Notes: a model not told the origin generated them from the sequence alone. DNA of 64,000 nucleotides from JAGOEF01 sp029564465 (GCA_029564465.1 JAKQPY010000062.1:6952-70951); one strand, 5' to 3'; positions 16,573-25,824 are shown, counted from the first letter of the stretch. Made by a program: numbers and translations.

Positions 16573-17241
16573 ATGAAAAATTTCATGAAAATCGTTGTTG
16601 CAGCTCTTCTGCTGTCATTTGTTTCGATGCAGGTTTTTTCACAAACTACCAAGGTGTTGATAAAGACAAGTATGGGTGATATTACAGTGGTGTTGTATGA
16701 TGACACGCCGAAGCATCGTGATAATTTCATTAAGCTAGTAACTGACTCGTATTATGATGGCGTGTTGTTTCACCGGGTCATCAAGCAGTTCATGATTCAG
16801 GCAGGTGACCCCGATTCTAAAAATGCAAAACCGGGACAAATGTTGGGCAATGGTGGCCCCGATTACACCATCGAAGCTGAGTTCAACCCGAAATACTTTC
16901 ATAAAAAGGGTGCATTGGCTGCAGCTCGTACCGGCGATAATGTAAACCCACAAAAACGCAGCAGCGGAAGTCAGTTTTACATTGTTCAGGGTCAGGTTCT
17001 CACCGATATGCAAATCGACAGTTACGAAAAAAAGATGGGCGTTTCTTTTAGCAAGGAGCAACGCGATGCATACTGCACTGTGGGTGGTGCCCCGCATCTC
17101 GATGGTGCATATACTGTTTTTGGCGAAGTGGTTTCCGGAATGGATGTAATTGATAAAATTGCTGCTGTTGCAACCAATCAGGCCAACAGACCACTGGAAG
17201 ATGTAAAGGTAATTTCGATGACCATTATTAAAGATAATTAA
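16573..17241 (+). CDS. Secreted peptidyl-prolyl cis-trans isomerase, cyclophilin type
   Basis: The protein catalyses proline isomerisation during folding, here outside the cytoplasm. Residues 1-24 form a signal peptide (IVVAALLLSFVSMQVFSQ). The cyclophilin domain covers the rest, with the catalytic Arg in LFHRVIKQFMIQAGDP, then NGGPDYTIEAEF, GALAAAR and SSGSQFYIVQG. A short insertion around residues 155-170 (MQIDSYEKKMGVSFSKEQ) is common in Bacteroidota members. Likely periplasmic, possibly assisting the outer-membrane proteins encoded in this window. Identification to family is firm; the client proteins are unknown. Confidence 0.93.
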   Translation: MKNFMKIVVAALLLSFVSMQVFSQTTKVLIKTSMGDITVVLYDDTPKHRDNFIKLVTDSYYDGVLFHRVIKQFMIQAGDPDSKNAKPGQMLGNGGPDYTIEAEFNPKYFHKKGALAAARTGDNVNPQKRSSGSQFYIVQGQVLTDMQIDSYEKKMGVSFSKEQRDAYCTVGGAPHLDGAYTVFGEVVSGMDVIDKIAAVATNQANRPLEDVKVISMTIIKDN

Positions 17242-17263
17242 ACCTTAAAATACAAATACAATT

Positions 17264-17548
17264 ATGGCAAGCAAAAAAGACCTGAAGCAGGACATCAACC
17301 GCCTGGTAAACGAACTCGTAGCCGATTGCCTTCAATATATGAAATCGCATCCCGGCAAATCGGAATCCGAAATTGCCGGCATTATCAGCGAAGCACTGAA
17401 ATTAAGAAAAGACCTGATACATACCATCAATCACATTGATGCATCCGACGAAGGGAAATCAGTGAAAAGTCAATACAATACTGCCATCTGCCTGTTAATC
17501 GAAAAAGTTGATGCAGGCTATAAATCGCTGAGCAAACTGGCGCATTGA
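17264..17548 (+). CDS. Small conserved helical protein of unknown function
   Basis: I do not recognise the family. The 94-residue product is predicted to be mostly helical and soluble, with no signal or membrane segment and a basic N-terminus (MASKKDLKQDINRLVNEL). It lies 22 bases after the cyclophilin gene, and its TGA overlaps the ATG of the metalloprotease gene, so the two are probably translationally coupled. Codon use looks like that of its neighbours, which supports a real gene. Confidence 0.7.
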   Translation: MASKKDLKQDINRLVNELVADCLQYMKSHPGKSESEIAGIISEALKLRKDLIHTINHIDASDEGKSVKSQYNTAICLLIEKVDAGYKSLSKLAH

Positions 17549-18267
17549 TGCAGAAAATTTTTGTTTTTGACGACATCGGTAAAGTAGTAATCACAAAAAA
17601 GAGCGGCCTGAGGTCGCTGCGTTTACATGTACATCCGGCTAAAGGTGTTACTATGAGTATACCCTGGCATGTGGGATTTAATGAAGCGCTTACATTTCTT
17701 GATTCGAAAAAAAGCTGGGTTGTAAACAAGTTAAACAACTTTGAAAATCAACAATTTAAGGATTTTTTTGTAGGAGATGGATATACTTTTTCGAATGTGA
17801 TGATTCAAATAGATTATCGAAATACGAAAAAGCTAAGTGCAAAATATACTGAAAATAAATTGCTGATAGTCTTGCCCGAAAACACAGATTACAAATCGGA
17901 ACAAATTCAGGCTTTTATTAAGAAAGCCTGCGCAATGGCATTAAAAAATAAGGCAACCGGAGTTTTGCCCGATAAAGTAACCATCGCTGCACAAAAGCAT
18001 GGATTCCGGCATGGAAATATCCGCATTGGGAACAGTCGCACACGCTGGGGAAGCTGCCGAAGCGACAACCGCATTACGTTTTCGTGCTTTCTGATGTTGT
18101 TGCCCGAGGAATTGATTGATTTTGTGATTATTCACGAGTTATGCCATACCGTTCATAAAAATCACGGCGACTCGTTTCATCAATTGGTCAACACCCTTTG
18201 CTCGGGACGTGAAAAAGAACTTTCGAAAAAACTGAAGGAAGCGCGACACCCACTGATGCAAGCTTAA
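17548..18267 (+). CDS. YgjP-like zinc metallopeptidase (DUF45/M48-related)
   Basis: The 239-residue protein has the zinc motif HELCH at residues 196-200 and a third likely ligand in KNHGDSFHQLV (His206). Upstream is the family block RIGNSRTRWGSCRSDNRITF. This layout is that of the YgjP/WLM-type gluzincin group, which are soluble intracellular predicted proteases; physiological substrates are not established. The start is the ATG that overlaps the upstream TGA. A TTG one codon earlier is less likely. Confidence 0.85.
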   Translation: MQKIFVFDDIGKVVITKKSGLRSLRLHVHPAKGVTMSIPWHVGFNEALTFLDSKKSWVVNKLNNFENQQFKDFFVGDGYTFSNVMIQIDYRNTKKLSAKYTENKLLIVLPENTDYKSEQIQAFIKKACAMALKNKATGVLPDKVTIAAQKHGFRHGNIRIGNSRTRWGSCRSDNRITFSCFLMLLPEELIDFVIIHELCHTVHKNHGDSFHQLVNTLCSGREKELSKKLKEARHPLMQA

Positions 18268-18281
18268 GCAACCTAACATTT

Positions 18282-19592
18282 ATGAATAAAAAAGTATATA
18301 TCGAAACATACGGTTGTCAGATGAATGTTGCCGACAGTGAAACTGTGGCATCGATTATGGCCGGACAACAATATGAATATTGCGATAACATTACCGATGC
18401 CGATATAATTCTGATTAATACCTGCTCGGTGCGTGACCATGCTGAGCAAAGAATCTGGAACCGGCTCGATCACATAAAAGGACTAAAGCGTAAGAAAAAA
18501 CATCTGATAACCGGCATTATGGGGTGCATGGCCCAACGCATTGGGGACAAATTGCTGGAGCACACAGCCGTTAACTTTGTGGCCGGCCCCGATGCGTATA
18601 AGAAAATTCCATTGTTGGTTGAACAGGCAACCGAAGGATTAAAACAAGGAGATACTGAATTCGACCCTGAAGAAACCTATCACGACATTATTCCAAAGCG
18701 CGCAACCGGCAACCAAATAACCGGATTTATCAGTATCACCAGGGGATGCAACAATTTTTGCAGTTACTGTATTGTGCCTTACACCCGAGGAAGAGAACGA
18801 AGCCGCGATATTACCGATATACTTAACGAAGTCAGCGATTTACAAAAAAACGGGTTTAAGGAAATTTGTCTGTTGGGGCAAAACGTAAATAGTTATTCCT
18901 CAGGTGACGACGGTTTTCCGGAACTGATTGACCGGATTGCCCTGTTTGCTCCCGAAATGCGTATCAGATTTACTACTTCGCATCCAAAAGATCTGAGCGA
19001 CGATTTGCTTAAGGCGATGGCACGGCATCGCAACGTATGCAATCACATTCACCTTCCGGTTCAATCAGGCAGTAATATTATTTTAAAAAAAATGAACCGG
19101 GCTTATACACGCGAGTGGTATCTTTCGCGTATTGAGGCTATCAGGGCCTACTTACCGGGCTGCGGAATCAGCACAGATGTTTTTTGCGGTTTCTGTGGTG
19201 AAACCGAAGAGGACTTTGAACAAACATTGTCAATAATGCAACAGTCAGCCTTCGATTCGGCTTTTATGTTTAAATATTCCGAACGACCGGGTACCCATGC
19301 CGCAAAACATTATGCAGACGATGTTCCTGAAAATGTTAAAATTATCCGTCTCAACCGAATGATAGCACTACAAAACAAACTTTCGCTGCAAAGCAACCGC
19401 AATGATGTCGGGAAAGTATTCGAGGTGTTGGCCGAGAATTATTCGAAGCGATCGAAAGAACATCTAAACGGCAGAACCGAAACCAACAAAACCGTGGTGT
19501 TTCCAAAAGAAAATTATGGCCCCGGCGATATAGTACGTGTTCAAATTACCGAAGCATCTTCGGCAACATTAAAAGGCAATATCATTCAATAA
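18282..19592 (+). CDS. miaB: tRNA-2-methylthio-N6-isopentenyladenosine-37 synthase
   Basis: MiaB is a radical SAM methylthiotransferase that adds the 2-methylthio group to i6A37 of tRNAs reading UNN codons. The 436-residue product has the N-terminal MTTase domain with three cluster cysteines (YGCQMN, NTCSVRD, MGCMAQR), the radical SAM motif RGCNNFCSYCIVP, and a C-terminal TRAM domain (about residues 375-436). The conserved SARGRERSR-like region reads YTRGRERSRD. Among methylthiotransferases the N-terminal MNVADSE and the TRAM region favour MiaB over RimO or MtaB. Confidence 0.93.
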   Translation: MNKKVYIETYGCQMNVADSETVASIMAGQQYEYCDNITDADIILINTCSVRDHAEQRIWNRLDHIKGLKRKKKHLITGIMGCMAQRIGDKLLEHTAVNFVAGPDAYKKIPLLVEQATEGLKQGDTEFDPEETYHDIIPKRATGNQITGFISITRGCNNFCSYCIVPYTRGRERSRDITDILNEVSDLQKNGFKEICLLGQNVNSYSSGDDGFPELIDRIALFAPEMRIRFTTSHPKDLSDDLLKAMARHRNVCNHIHLPVQSGSNIILKKMNRAYTREWYLSRIEAIRAYLPGCGISTDVFCGFCGETEEDFEQTLSIMQQSAFDSAFMFKYSERPGTHAAKHYADDVPENVKIIRLNRMIALQNKLSLQSNRNDVGKVFEVLAENYSKRSKEHLNGRTETNKTVVFPKENYGPGDIVRVQITEASSATLKGNIIQ

Positions 19593-19600
19593 ATACCGAT

Positions 19601-19957
19601 ATGGATAAAATCAAAGAATTTGGTGAATACCGAAAAAAAATGAACGACCGTTTATTATCAGCCGACAATAAGGTGATTAAACGAATTTATAGCCTCGATG
19701 CGATAACATACACCGACAGCGCACTTAATTCGGCAACAAAAGAAATGCTTGGACTGGCCACCTCTCTGGTATTACGCTGCGACGACTGCGTAAAATACCA
19801 TTTGGAACAATGCCATCGACATGGGGTCACCACTGCCCAGATTCTCGACATTTTCGGTGTTTGTAATGTCGTGGGTGGCACGATAGTAATTCCTCATACC
19901 CGTCGGGCGATGGAGTATTGGGATTTAATTATTGCAGAAAAAGATTTGAATCAATAA
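19601..19957 (+). CDS. AhpD-like carboxymuconolactone decarboxylase family protein
   Basis: This 118-residue protein has the CMD-domain signature with a redox-active pair, LRCDDCVKYHLEQCHRHG (Cys-x-x-Cys plus the distal His). Members such as AhpD act as thiol peroxidase or disulfide adaptors; true decarboxylase activity is unlikely with this CxxC. It lies eight bases after miaB and probably shares its transcript. The promoter of the next gene overlaps its 3' end. Confidence 0.85.
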   Translation: MDKIKEFGEYRKKMNDRLLSADNKVIKRIYSLDAITYTDSALNSATKEMLGLATSLVLRCDDCVKYHLEQCHRHGVTTAQILDIFGVCNVVGGTIVIPHTRRAMEYWDLIIAEKDLNQ

Positions 19958-19975
19958 ATTATTTACTTAATTTTG
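19945..19975 (+). promoter_or_regulatory. Promoter of the lipoprotein gene at 20009
   Basis: TTTG (19945-19948), a 19-base spacer and TAATTTTG (19968-19975) are a full match to the Bacteroidota promoter. It overlaps the last codons of the AhpD-like gene. The predicted start is near 19982. Confidence 0.72.
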
Positions 19976-20008
19976 GTGTGAACATAATATTCACTAATAA
20001 ATAATACC

Positions 20009-20536
20009 ATGAAACAAAAAATTACCTTTTTTGCATTAATCTCGATGCTCGTTCTGGTTTTTGCCTGCAACACAAAACCCACAACCGATGAAGCTCTGGC
20101 TTATCATGACAAAATTATCCACGAACAGGGTGCTATTCAGGACAGTTTCAACGCTTTTGAAGAAACCCTGCTGACTTACGTTCCTGAAGAAATGGAAGCT
20201 GCTTTGGCTGATGCGCTCGCACAAACTGAAAAATCCCTCAAAATTCTGAAAGAGTGCGAAGAGTTTGATAAAAAAACCGAATTGCGCGATGCAGCCATCG
20301 ACTTTGCCGAAATGTACAAAGATCTGGCTGAAAACGAATACGTAGCACTGGTTGCCAATTACTCATTACCCGATAGTTTGTATTCGGAAGAAGTCGAAGA
20401 AAATTGCAATTTGCTTCTAACTTCAATCGACGAAAAATACACTAAAGTGTTCGATAAAATGGCTAAAGCTCAACAAGATTTTGCCGATGCCTACGGATTT
20501 GAGATAAACAAAAAGACTGAAGACATCGAAGAATAG
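20009..20536 (+). CDS. Small helical lipoprotein, LIC11966-like
   Basis: The product has a lipoprotein signal (ITFFALISMLVLVFAC, Cys20) and a mature part of about 155 residues that is acidic and predicted to be almost wholly helical. The pattern of a phrase like YHDKIIHEQGAIQDSF near the N-terminus and KAQQDFADAYGFEI near the C-terminus recalls the LIC11966-type surface proteins, though I can only judge this by eye. Function is unknown. It has its own strong promoter and is closed by a terminator, so it is a single-gene transcript. Confidence 0.75.
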   Translation: MKQKITFFALISMLVLVFACNTKPTTDEALAYHDKIIHEQGAIQDSFNAFEETLLTYVPEEMEAALADALAQTEKSLKILKECEEFDKKTELRDAAIDFAEMYKDLAENEYVALVANYSLPDSLYSEEVEENCNLLLTSIDEKYTKVFDKMAKAQQDFADAYGFEINKKTEDIEE

Positions 20537-20543
20537 TTTTAGT

Positions 20544-20577
20544 AAAGCCCCGCTAATTGAGACGCGGGGCTTTTTTT
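20544..20577 (+). terminator. Intrinsic terminator after the lipoprotein gene
   Basis: Stem aaagccccgc (20544-20553) pairs with gcggggcttt (20564-20573) around a 10-base loop and runs into a T-tract ending at 20577. It lies between two convergent genes; the stop codon of the aminopeptidase gene falls in the T-tract, so the stem could also end that transcript, though with a weaker U-run. Confidence 0.85.
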
Positions 20578-21862
20578 ATGCCATCAAATCTTCTATTTCG
20601 TTAATTTCAACCGGAATATCAGCCATCAGGTCAATTGGATAATCATCCACCAAAATATCGTTTTCGATTCTGATACCCAGTTTCTCACCGGGCAGATACA
20701 AACCCGGCTCACAGGTAAGTACCATTCCCGGCAATAATTTGGTTTCCTTATCACCAACATCATGTACATCGAGTCCTAAAAAATGACTCACCCCATGCAT
20801 AAAATATTTTTTGTAAGCTTTATTTTCAGCATCCTGATTTTTGATATCTTCCTGACTCAATAAACCAATCCGAAGCATTTCCTCCTGCATAAGAATCCCG
20901 GCCATTTCGTTCAGGATATTAATTGTATTTCCTGGTTTATATTCAGGTTTCAGCTGGCGGAAAACCGATAACACGGCATTGTACAGCAATGCCTGACGCG
21001 CCGAAAACCTGCCATTAACAGGGATTGTTCGTGAACAATCGGCTGCATAGTTGGCATATTCCGCACCAAAATCGAGCAAAACCAAATCACCGTTGATCAT
21101 TAATGAGTCGTTGCGGTTGTAATGAAGTACACATGCATTTGAACCTGATGCCACAATAGGTAAATAGGCATGGTCAGAAGCTCCCGATGCAATAAATTTC
21201 TGGGTAATGACCGATTCTACTTCATACTCATATTTATCCGGTTTAACCGATTTTGTAAGTACAGAAAATGCATCTCGCGTAATTCGGCAGGCTTGCTTTA
21301 TCAGCGAAATCTCTTCGTATTCCTTCACAAGCCGCAACTCCTTTAAAACCGGGTCAAGGTTTTGAAAATCAGCATAGTGGTATTGATTTTGAAAATCGTT
21401 TAGAACTTCGTTTGACTTCAGGTTATAACCCGGTGTTGTCCTTATATTGGCTTCGAACGAAATATAGAACCTGTTCGAAAAACAAAGCATGTCATCTATA
21501 AATGATTTCAGACTTTCGACAGGCTTTATCGAGGAAATTGCTGATATTTCGCTTAATTCGCTGTTGGTCGGGGTGTTCCCATACCATATTTTAGTTTTCT
21601 CATCGGGAATTATCGTAAAAAGAGTCTCCCTGCAGGTTTCATCGGGGTGTTGCGGACACATAACCAGCACACTTCCGGGTTCTTCGATACCGGTCAGGTA
21701 AAAAAAATCGGAATTTTGGCGATATCCGTAATACTGATCACCGGTGCGGTGTTGACGGGATGCCGAAAAAACAACGATTACCGCAGACTGTCCAATTCGT
21801 TCACACAGTTTTTGGCGGTTTCGGCCAAACAAACCGGCAGGTATGTTTTTATATCGGCTCAT
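20576..21862 (-). CDS. pepP: Xaa-Pro aminopeptidase (M24B)
   Basis: The 428-residue dimetal peptidase removes N-terminal residues before proline. An N-terminal creatinase/AMP_N domain (RQHRTGDQYYGYRQNSDFFY) is followed by the pita-bread domain with its metal ligands: LLDFGAEYANYAADCSRT (two Asp), GVSHFLGLDVHDVGD (His), TCEPGLY (Glu) and IRIENDILV (Glu). No signal peptide is seen, so it is cytoplasmic. Its start overlaps the end of ispG by 14 bases, pointing to a two-gene operon. Confidence 0.92.
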   Translation of the reverse strand: MSRYKNIPAGLFGRNRQKLCERIGQSAVIVVFSASRQHRTGDQYYGYRQNSDFFYLTGIEEPGSVLVMCPQHPDETCRETLFTIIPDEKTKIWYGNTPTNSELSEISAISSIKPVESLKSFIDDMLCFSNRFYISFEANIRTTPGYNLKSNEVLNDFQNQYHYADFQNLDPVLKELRLVKEYEEISLIKQACRITRDAFSVLTKSVKPDKYEYEVESVITQKFIASGASDHAYLPIVASGSNACVLHYNRNDSLMINGDLVLLDFGAEYANYAADCSRTIPVNGRFSARQALLYNAVLSVFRQLKPEYKPGNTINILNEMAGILMQEEMLRIGLLSQEDIKNQDAENKAYKKYFMHGVSHFLGLDVHDVGDKETKLLPGMVLTCEPGLYLPGEKLGIRIENDILVDDYPIDLMADIPVEINEIEDLMA

Positions 21863-23705
21863 AGCTATAGTTGGGCTCTATCCAATCGCCATTTTCTTTA
21901 ATTAAGCCGATTAAGGCTTCAATTGCTTTATTCTCGGGGACATTCTTCAACACGGCCTTCTGTCCGCAATAGAGATGCACCATTCCCTTTTGGGCTCCTA
22001 CATAGCCATAGTCGGCATCATTCATTTCGCCGGGACCGTTTACAACACATCCCATCACGGCTATTTTAATTCCTTTCAGATGAGAGAACCGAATTTTCAC
22101 CTGCTTGACAATGGTTTCAATATCGTAGTTGGTTCTTCCACAGGCAGGGCAGGAAATAAACTCAGCCCTGGTATATCGCAGACCAAGCGATTGAAGCATT
22201 GAGAATACCGAGGAGTAATCGGGAGCTGCCTGCGGCAGGAATACCGGCCAGATTCCATTGACAATTCTGTCGACAAGAACGCTTCCCGGATATAATGCAG
22301 ATTCAATAATATTCTTATCACTCAATGAGGATGAAATAGTGTATTTCACAATTACCGGAACTTTAATTCCGAAATCTTTCAGTGCTTTATACAAATACCT
22401 TACCTCACCGGCTGGATATTGCGTAATGGTCTGAAGAACAATACAACATCTGTCGGTGTTTTTTAGTAAAAAAGCTTTAATTTTCTGCAAATCAGTGAGG
22501 CACATAACAATCATCAGCTTACCCGTTGCCAGGGCAACGGGACTAACCGCCTGTCCTGAAATGGCTGATGCTTCAATTACATTATACACATCGGGAACCG
22601 ACCCGGAATTCAGCTTCTGAATATAGGGTGTCTTACCATGATTTTCGTTGTTATAAGCCAACATATCGATTTCGGATTGTAAAAAGCCGGGGATATTCTT
22701 AAAATGTTGGTTTTCGGCTATTATCACACATTTACGGGCAAAAGGGTCAGACAACAGATTGGTGTTATTTCCGGAATAAGCTTCATAGGGTAACTGATGC
22801 AAAGGCAGTGTGTGTATTTTAGCCTTGCGGTTATTAAACTCGCTGGTTAATAAGCGGGCAAACGGAATTTCGTTTTCGGGGGCTTCGGTAAGCGACACCC
22901 TTATAGTATCGCCAATGCCATCGTTAAGTAAGGCTCCAATTCCCATTGCTGATTTAATCCGGCCATCTTCGCCTTCACCGGCTTCGGTCACCCCCAGGTG
23001 CTGCGGGAAATTCCAGCCGCGTTCCAGCATACGCGCATTCAGGAGCCTGCACGCCCGAACGGTGGTGTTTACATCGCTTGCTTTCATCGAAATCACCAGT
23101 CTGTAAAAGCTCTCGGCCACAAACATCGAGATAAACTCAATGGCAGCTTCAACCATCCCCTCAACCGTGTTTCCATAACGCTGAACAATACGATCGGACA
23201 ACGAGCCATGGTTTGACCCAACCCGAATGGCTGTTCCATATTCTCGACAAATAGCAATCAAAGGGAGCAGCCTGCGATGAATTAATTCCAACTCAGCCCG
23301 GTATTCAACCTCGGAATAATTAACTGCTGTATTCCTCTTCCGATCGACAAAATTACCCGGGTTAATACGAACTTTTTCGACAATTCTGGCAGCTGTTTCA
23401 GCCACCAAAGGGTTGAAATGTACATCGGCAATCAATGGTTTATTGTATCCTGCAAGTGCCAGTTGCTTTTTAATTTCGGAAAGGTTCTCGGCTTCAGCAA
23501 TTCCGGGAGTCGTAATTCTCACAAAATCAGCACCGGCATCAAATATTTTAATTGCCTGAGCCACCGTAGCCATTGTATCGAGCGTAGGGGTTGTTGTCAT
23601 GCTCTGAAGCCGGATTGGATTACCGGCACCCAGAATTATATCACCAATTTTTACTTCCCTCGAAGGGAATCGCTCGTAATTGGCCGGATCGATACAGTAT
23701 TTCAT
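21849..23705 (-). CDS. ispG: 4-hydroxy-3-methylbut-2-en-1-yl diphosphate synthase, long form
   Basis: IspG reduces MEcPP to HMBPP in the MEP isoprenoid pathway. The product is 618 residues, far longer than the roughly 370-400 of E. coli, because a large domain of about 200 residues is inserted between the TIM-barrel (TTPTLDTMATVAQ, DVHFNPLVAE, RVGSNHGSL) and the C-terminal 4Fe-4S domain. The three cluster cysteines are in FISCPACGRTNYD and GCVVNGPGEMNDAD. Long IspG is the form known in plants, Chlamydiae and Bacteroidota. It feeds the prenyl pool used by UppS encoded at 46155. Confidence 0.95.
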   Translation of the reverse strand: MKYCIDPANYERFPSREVKIGDIILGAGNPIRLQSMTTTPTLDTMATVAQAIKIFDAGADFVRITTPGIAEAENLSEIKKQLALAGYNKPLIADVHFNPLVAETAARIVEKVRINPGNFVDRKRNTAVNYSEVEYRAELELIHRRLLPLIAICREYGTAIRVGSNHGSLSDRIVQRYGNTVEGMVEAAIEFISMFVAESFYRLVISMKASDVNTTVRACRLLNARMLERGWNFPQHLGVTEAGEGEDGRIKSAMGIGALLNDGIGDTIRVSLTEAPENEIPFARLLTSEFNNRKAKIHTLPLHQLPYEAYSGNNTNLLSDPFARKCVIIAENQHFKNIPGFLQSEIDMLAYNNENHGKTPYIQKLNSGSVPDVYNVIEASAISGQAVSPVALATGKLMIVMCLTDLQKIKAFLLKNTDRCCIVLQTITQYPAGEVRYLYKALKDFGIKVPVIVKYTISSSLSDKNIIESALYPGSVLVDRIVNGIWPVFLPQAAPDYSSVFSMLQSLGLRYTRAEFISCPACGRTNYDIETIVKQVKIRFSHLKGIKIAVMGCVVNGPGEMNDADYGYVGAQKGMVHLYCGQKAVLKNVPENKAIEALIGLIKENGDWIEPNYSYEPI

Positions 23706-23744
23706 TAATAGCTAGTCAGGTTGGCCGAGAACCATAGTTTCACA

Positions 23745-24173
23745 TCAGAGCATATACCGCATCTTCACACGTATGCCGGTTTCTCCTTTTTTAATAAACT
23801 TGCAGGCGCTGAATTTTGGAGGGCTTAATTGTACCCTTGCATCATTAGAAAAACCGAATCCTTCTTTCGGAATCCCCATTGCATTGTAATTCATATCGCC
23901 GTTATTATTTTCGTCGTGCAAAAGGCAAAGGCCATAGTTACCATCGGGGACATCGCAAATTAGAAACCGGGCACTGCCTTCCTTAACTTCAGCAACGCCT
24001 TCCTTGAAAATATCCTTATAATTCGCGAATTCATTTTTTTCGTTGTACAGCGCATATCGGATAACTCCTTTATTGCTGCGCAAATTATGCACCATTACCA
24101 GAATACAGTCGCTCTGTGCCCATGCCATTGCCCAGATGGAAATAAAAAAAGAGAGAAACAGGAATTTTTTCAT
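23745..24173 (-). CDS. Secreted DUF2141 protein
   Basis: The 142-residue protein has a signal peptide (KKFLFLSFFISIWAMAWAQ) and the DUF2141 pattern: GVIRYALYN near the start, then VPDGNYGLCLLHDENNNGDM and GIPKEGFGFSNDA, with a closing pPxF-like segment. It is probably periplasmic or surface-exposed with a beta-sandwich fold; its function is not known. The start was placed at the ATG at 24173 because the upstream eight residues would spoil the signal peptide. Confidence 0.85.
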   Translation of the reverse strand: MKKFLFLSFFISIWAMAWAQSDCILVMVHNLRSNKGVIRYALYNEKNEFANYKDIFKEGVAEVKEGSARFLICDVPDGNYGLCLLHDENNNGDMNYNAMGIPKEGFGFSNDARVQLSPPKFSACKFIKKGETGIRVKMRYML

Positions 24174-24194
24174 AAGCAAGTTTTTAAAATAAAA

Positions 24195-24202
24195 CAAAGA
24201 TA
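24195..24202 (-). promoter_or_regulatory. -7 element upstream of the DUF2141 gene
   Basis: TATCTTTG on the minus strand matches TAnnTTTG 22 bases before the start codon. The -33 region is A/T-rich without a clear TTTG. Confidence 0.4.
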
Positions 24203-24256
24203 AAAGTAGTAAAAAGAATAAATATAAATGCTAAATTCGCTGTTTTTATTGCGCGT

Positions 24257-25822
24257 ATGAAAAAAGAAAAGGTATTTATTGCCGGTGCAGCCGGTTCTAT
24301 GGGATTTCAGACATTTAAATCGGTCTGGAATAAATGTGATGAAAGTGGCAATCGTCGTTTCGACATCGTTTTATTGCTTTTCAATTCGAAAAAAAATCAT
24401 AAACTATTTGCTCCCTACTTGTTCGAATGTGGTATTATTGGTAATGGTAAAAAAGTTGTTGACAAAAACGGATTGAAAATAGTTTGGGGCGATGGGCGAA
24501 AGTACGAAGACCTTCGTGAAGCTATCTGTGGCGTAGATGTAGTATTGAATTGTCAGGCGGTAATCAGTCCCCGTGCCGACAGAGAGCCTGAAAATGCAAA
24601 AAAGACCAATGTCAAAGCCATTGAATACATGATAAAGGCCATCAAAAACGAACCTGACGGTGCCGAAAGAATCAGGTTGGTCAATGTGGGGAGTATTGCC
24701 GAATACGGCGACCGAATGGGCAGAATCCATTGCGGTCGTGTTGGCGACCCGGTAATGGCAAGTCCTTTCGACATTTATGCACTCACTAAGATTAAAGGCG
24801 AACGTCTTGTTCTCGAATCGGGAATAAAGCACTGGGCCCACCTCAGGCAAACTTTTATTATGATACCTGATGTATTTTCGCTTGAGGATCCGATTATGTT
24901 TCATCAGCCCATTGAATGTTTCATGGAAAACATCACCTCGCGCGATCCAGGTCGGGGTATGGCCAACATTCTCGAAATACCTTCCGACTCAGATTTCTGG
25001 CGCCGGGTATATAATATGGGCGGAGGACCAGCCTGCCGCATAAGTTTTCTTGATTTCCTCGATATGATGTTTGGCATGCTGGGGATGCGATACCATAAAA
25101 TATTCGACCGGAACTGGTTTGCTTTGCGAAATTTCCACATGCAATACTATGCTGATTCGCACATTCTTAATGAATACATACATCATTGGGGCGACAGTAT
25201 CAGTGATTTTAAAAATTCTGTTCTTAAATCATTACCTTTTTATCTGAAATGGGTTGCTGCATTAAATAAAAACATCCCCTTTTTCAGAAATATGGTTGAG
25301 TCGGTTACCCGAAAGCGGATGCGAAAACTTGTAATGAGCACCAGTGGTACGCTGAATTGGGTAATGACGAACAATAGCCTCCGTATTGCAGCTTTCTATG
25401 GTTCACGCGAAGCCTTCGATGCCATTCCCGACTGGTCGGCACCCCTACCCGCCGGAGTTATGGGCAAACCCGAACCTGAATGCATTACATTAAATCATGG
25501 GTATGATGAATCAAAATCACATATCGACATCGAAGATTTAAAGCAGGCAGCAGCATGGCGCGGAGGAAAACTGATTTCAGAAAACTGGTCGGGCAATATG
25601 TATGAAAACCTCATTTGGGAATGTTCGTTCGGGCATCGTTTCGAAGCACATCCCTACACTGTGTTAAAGGCAGGACATTGGTGCAGCGAATGCGAAGCCC
25701 CGCCATGGAATTATGATGAAATTGCCCGCCAGAATCCGTTTTTCGCTCAGGTATGGCACGAATCCCATAGCCCCGACGAAGACTTTTTCTACCCCGAATT
25801 GTGTTACGATGATATTTTATAA
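24257..25822 (+). CDS. Extended SDR (NAD-dependent epimerase-like) fused to a zinc-ribbon-like C-terminal domain
   Basis: The N-terminal part (about residues 1-330) is an extended short-chain dehydrogenase: dinucleotide motif GAAGSMGFQTF at residues 8-18, Ser in NVGSIAEYG, and the catalytic pair in DIYALTKIKGER. Such enzymes include sugar epimerases and 3-beta-hydroxysteroid dehydrogenases. Residues from about 410 on are unusual: RGGKLISENWSGN, WECSFGHRFEAHPYT and GHWCSECEAPPWN look like the treble-clef zinc-ribbon units (C-x-x-GH...W-C-x-x-C) usually seen in nucleic-acid-associated or mobile proteins. The segment QNPFFAQVWHESHSPDEDFF resembles the first half of a second unit. It lies two bases before a 5-alpha-reductase-family gene. 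Substrate is unknown. Confidence 0.78.
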   Translation: MKKEKVFIAGAAGSMGFQTFKSVWNKCDESGNRRFDIVLLLFNSKKNHKLFAPYLFECGIIGNGKKVVDKNGLKIVWGDGRKYEDLREAICGVDVVLNCQAVISPRADREPENAKKTNVKAIEYMIKAIKNEPDGAERIRLVNVGSIAEYGDRMGRIHCGRVGDPVMASPFDIYALTKIKGERLVLESGIKHWAHLRQTFIMIPDVFSLEDPIMFHQPIECFMENITSRDPGRGMANILEIPSDSDFWRRVYNMGGGPACRISFLDFLDMMFGMLGMRYHKIFDRNWFALRNFHMQYYADSHILNEYIHHWGDSISDFKNSVLKSLPFYLKWVAALNKNIPFFRNMVESVTRKRMRKLVMSTSGTLNWVMTNNSLRIAAFYGSREAFDAIPDWSAPLPAGVMGKPEPECITLNHGYDESKSHIDIEDLKQAAAWRGGKLISENWSGNMYENLIWECSFGHRFEAHPYTVLKAGHWCSECEAPPWNYDEIARQNPFFAQVWHESHSPDEDFFYPELCYDDIL

Positions 25823-25824
25823 GT

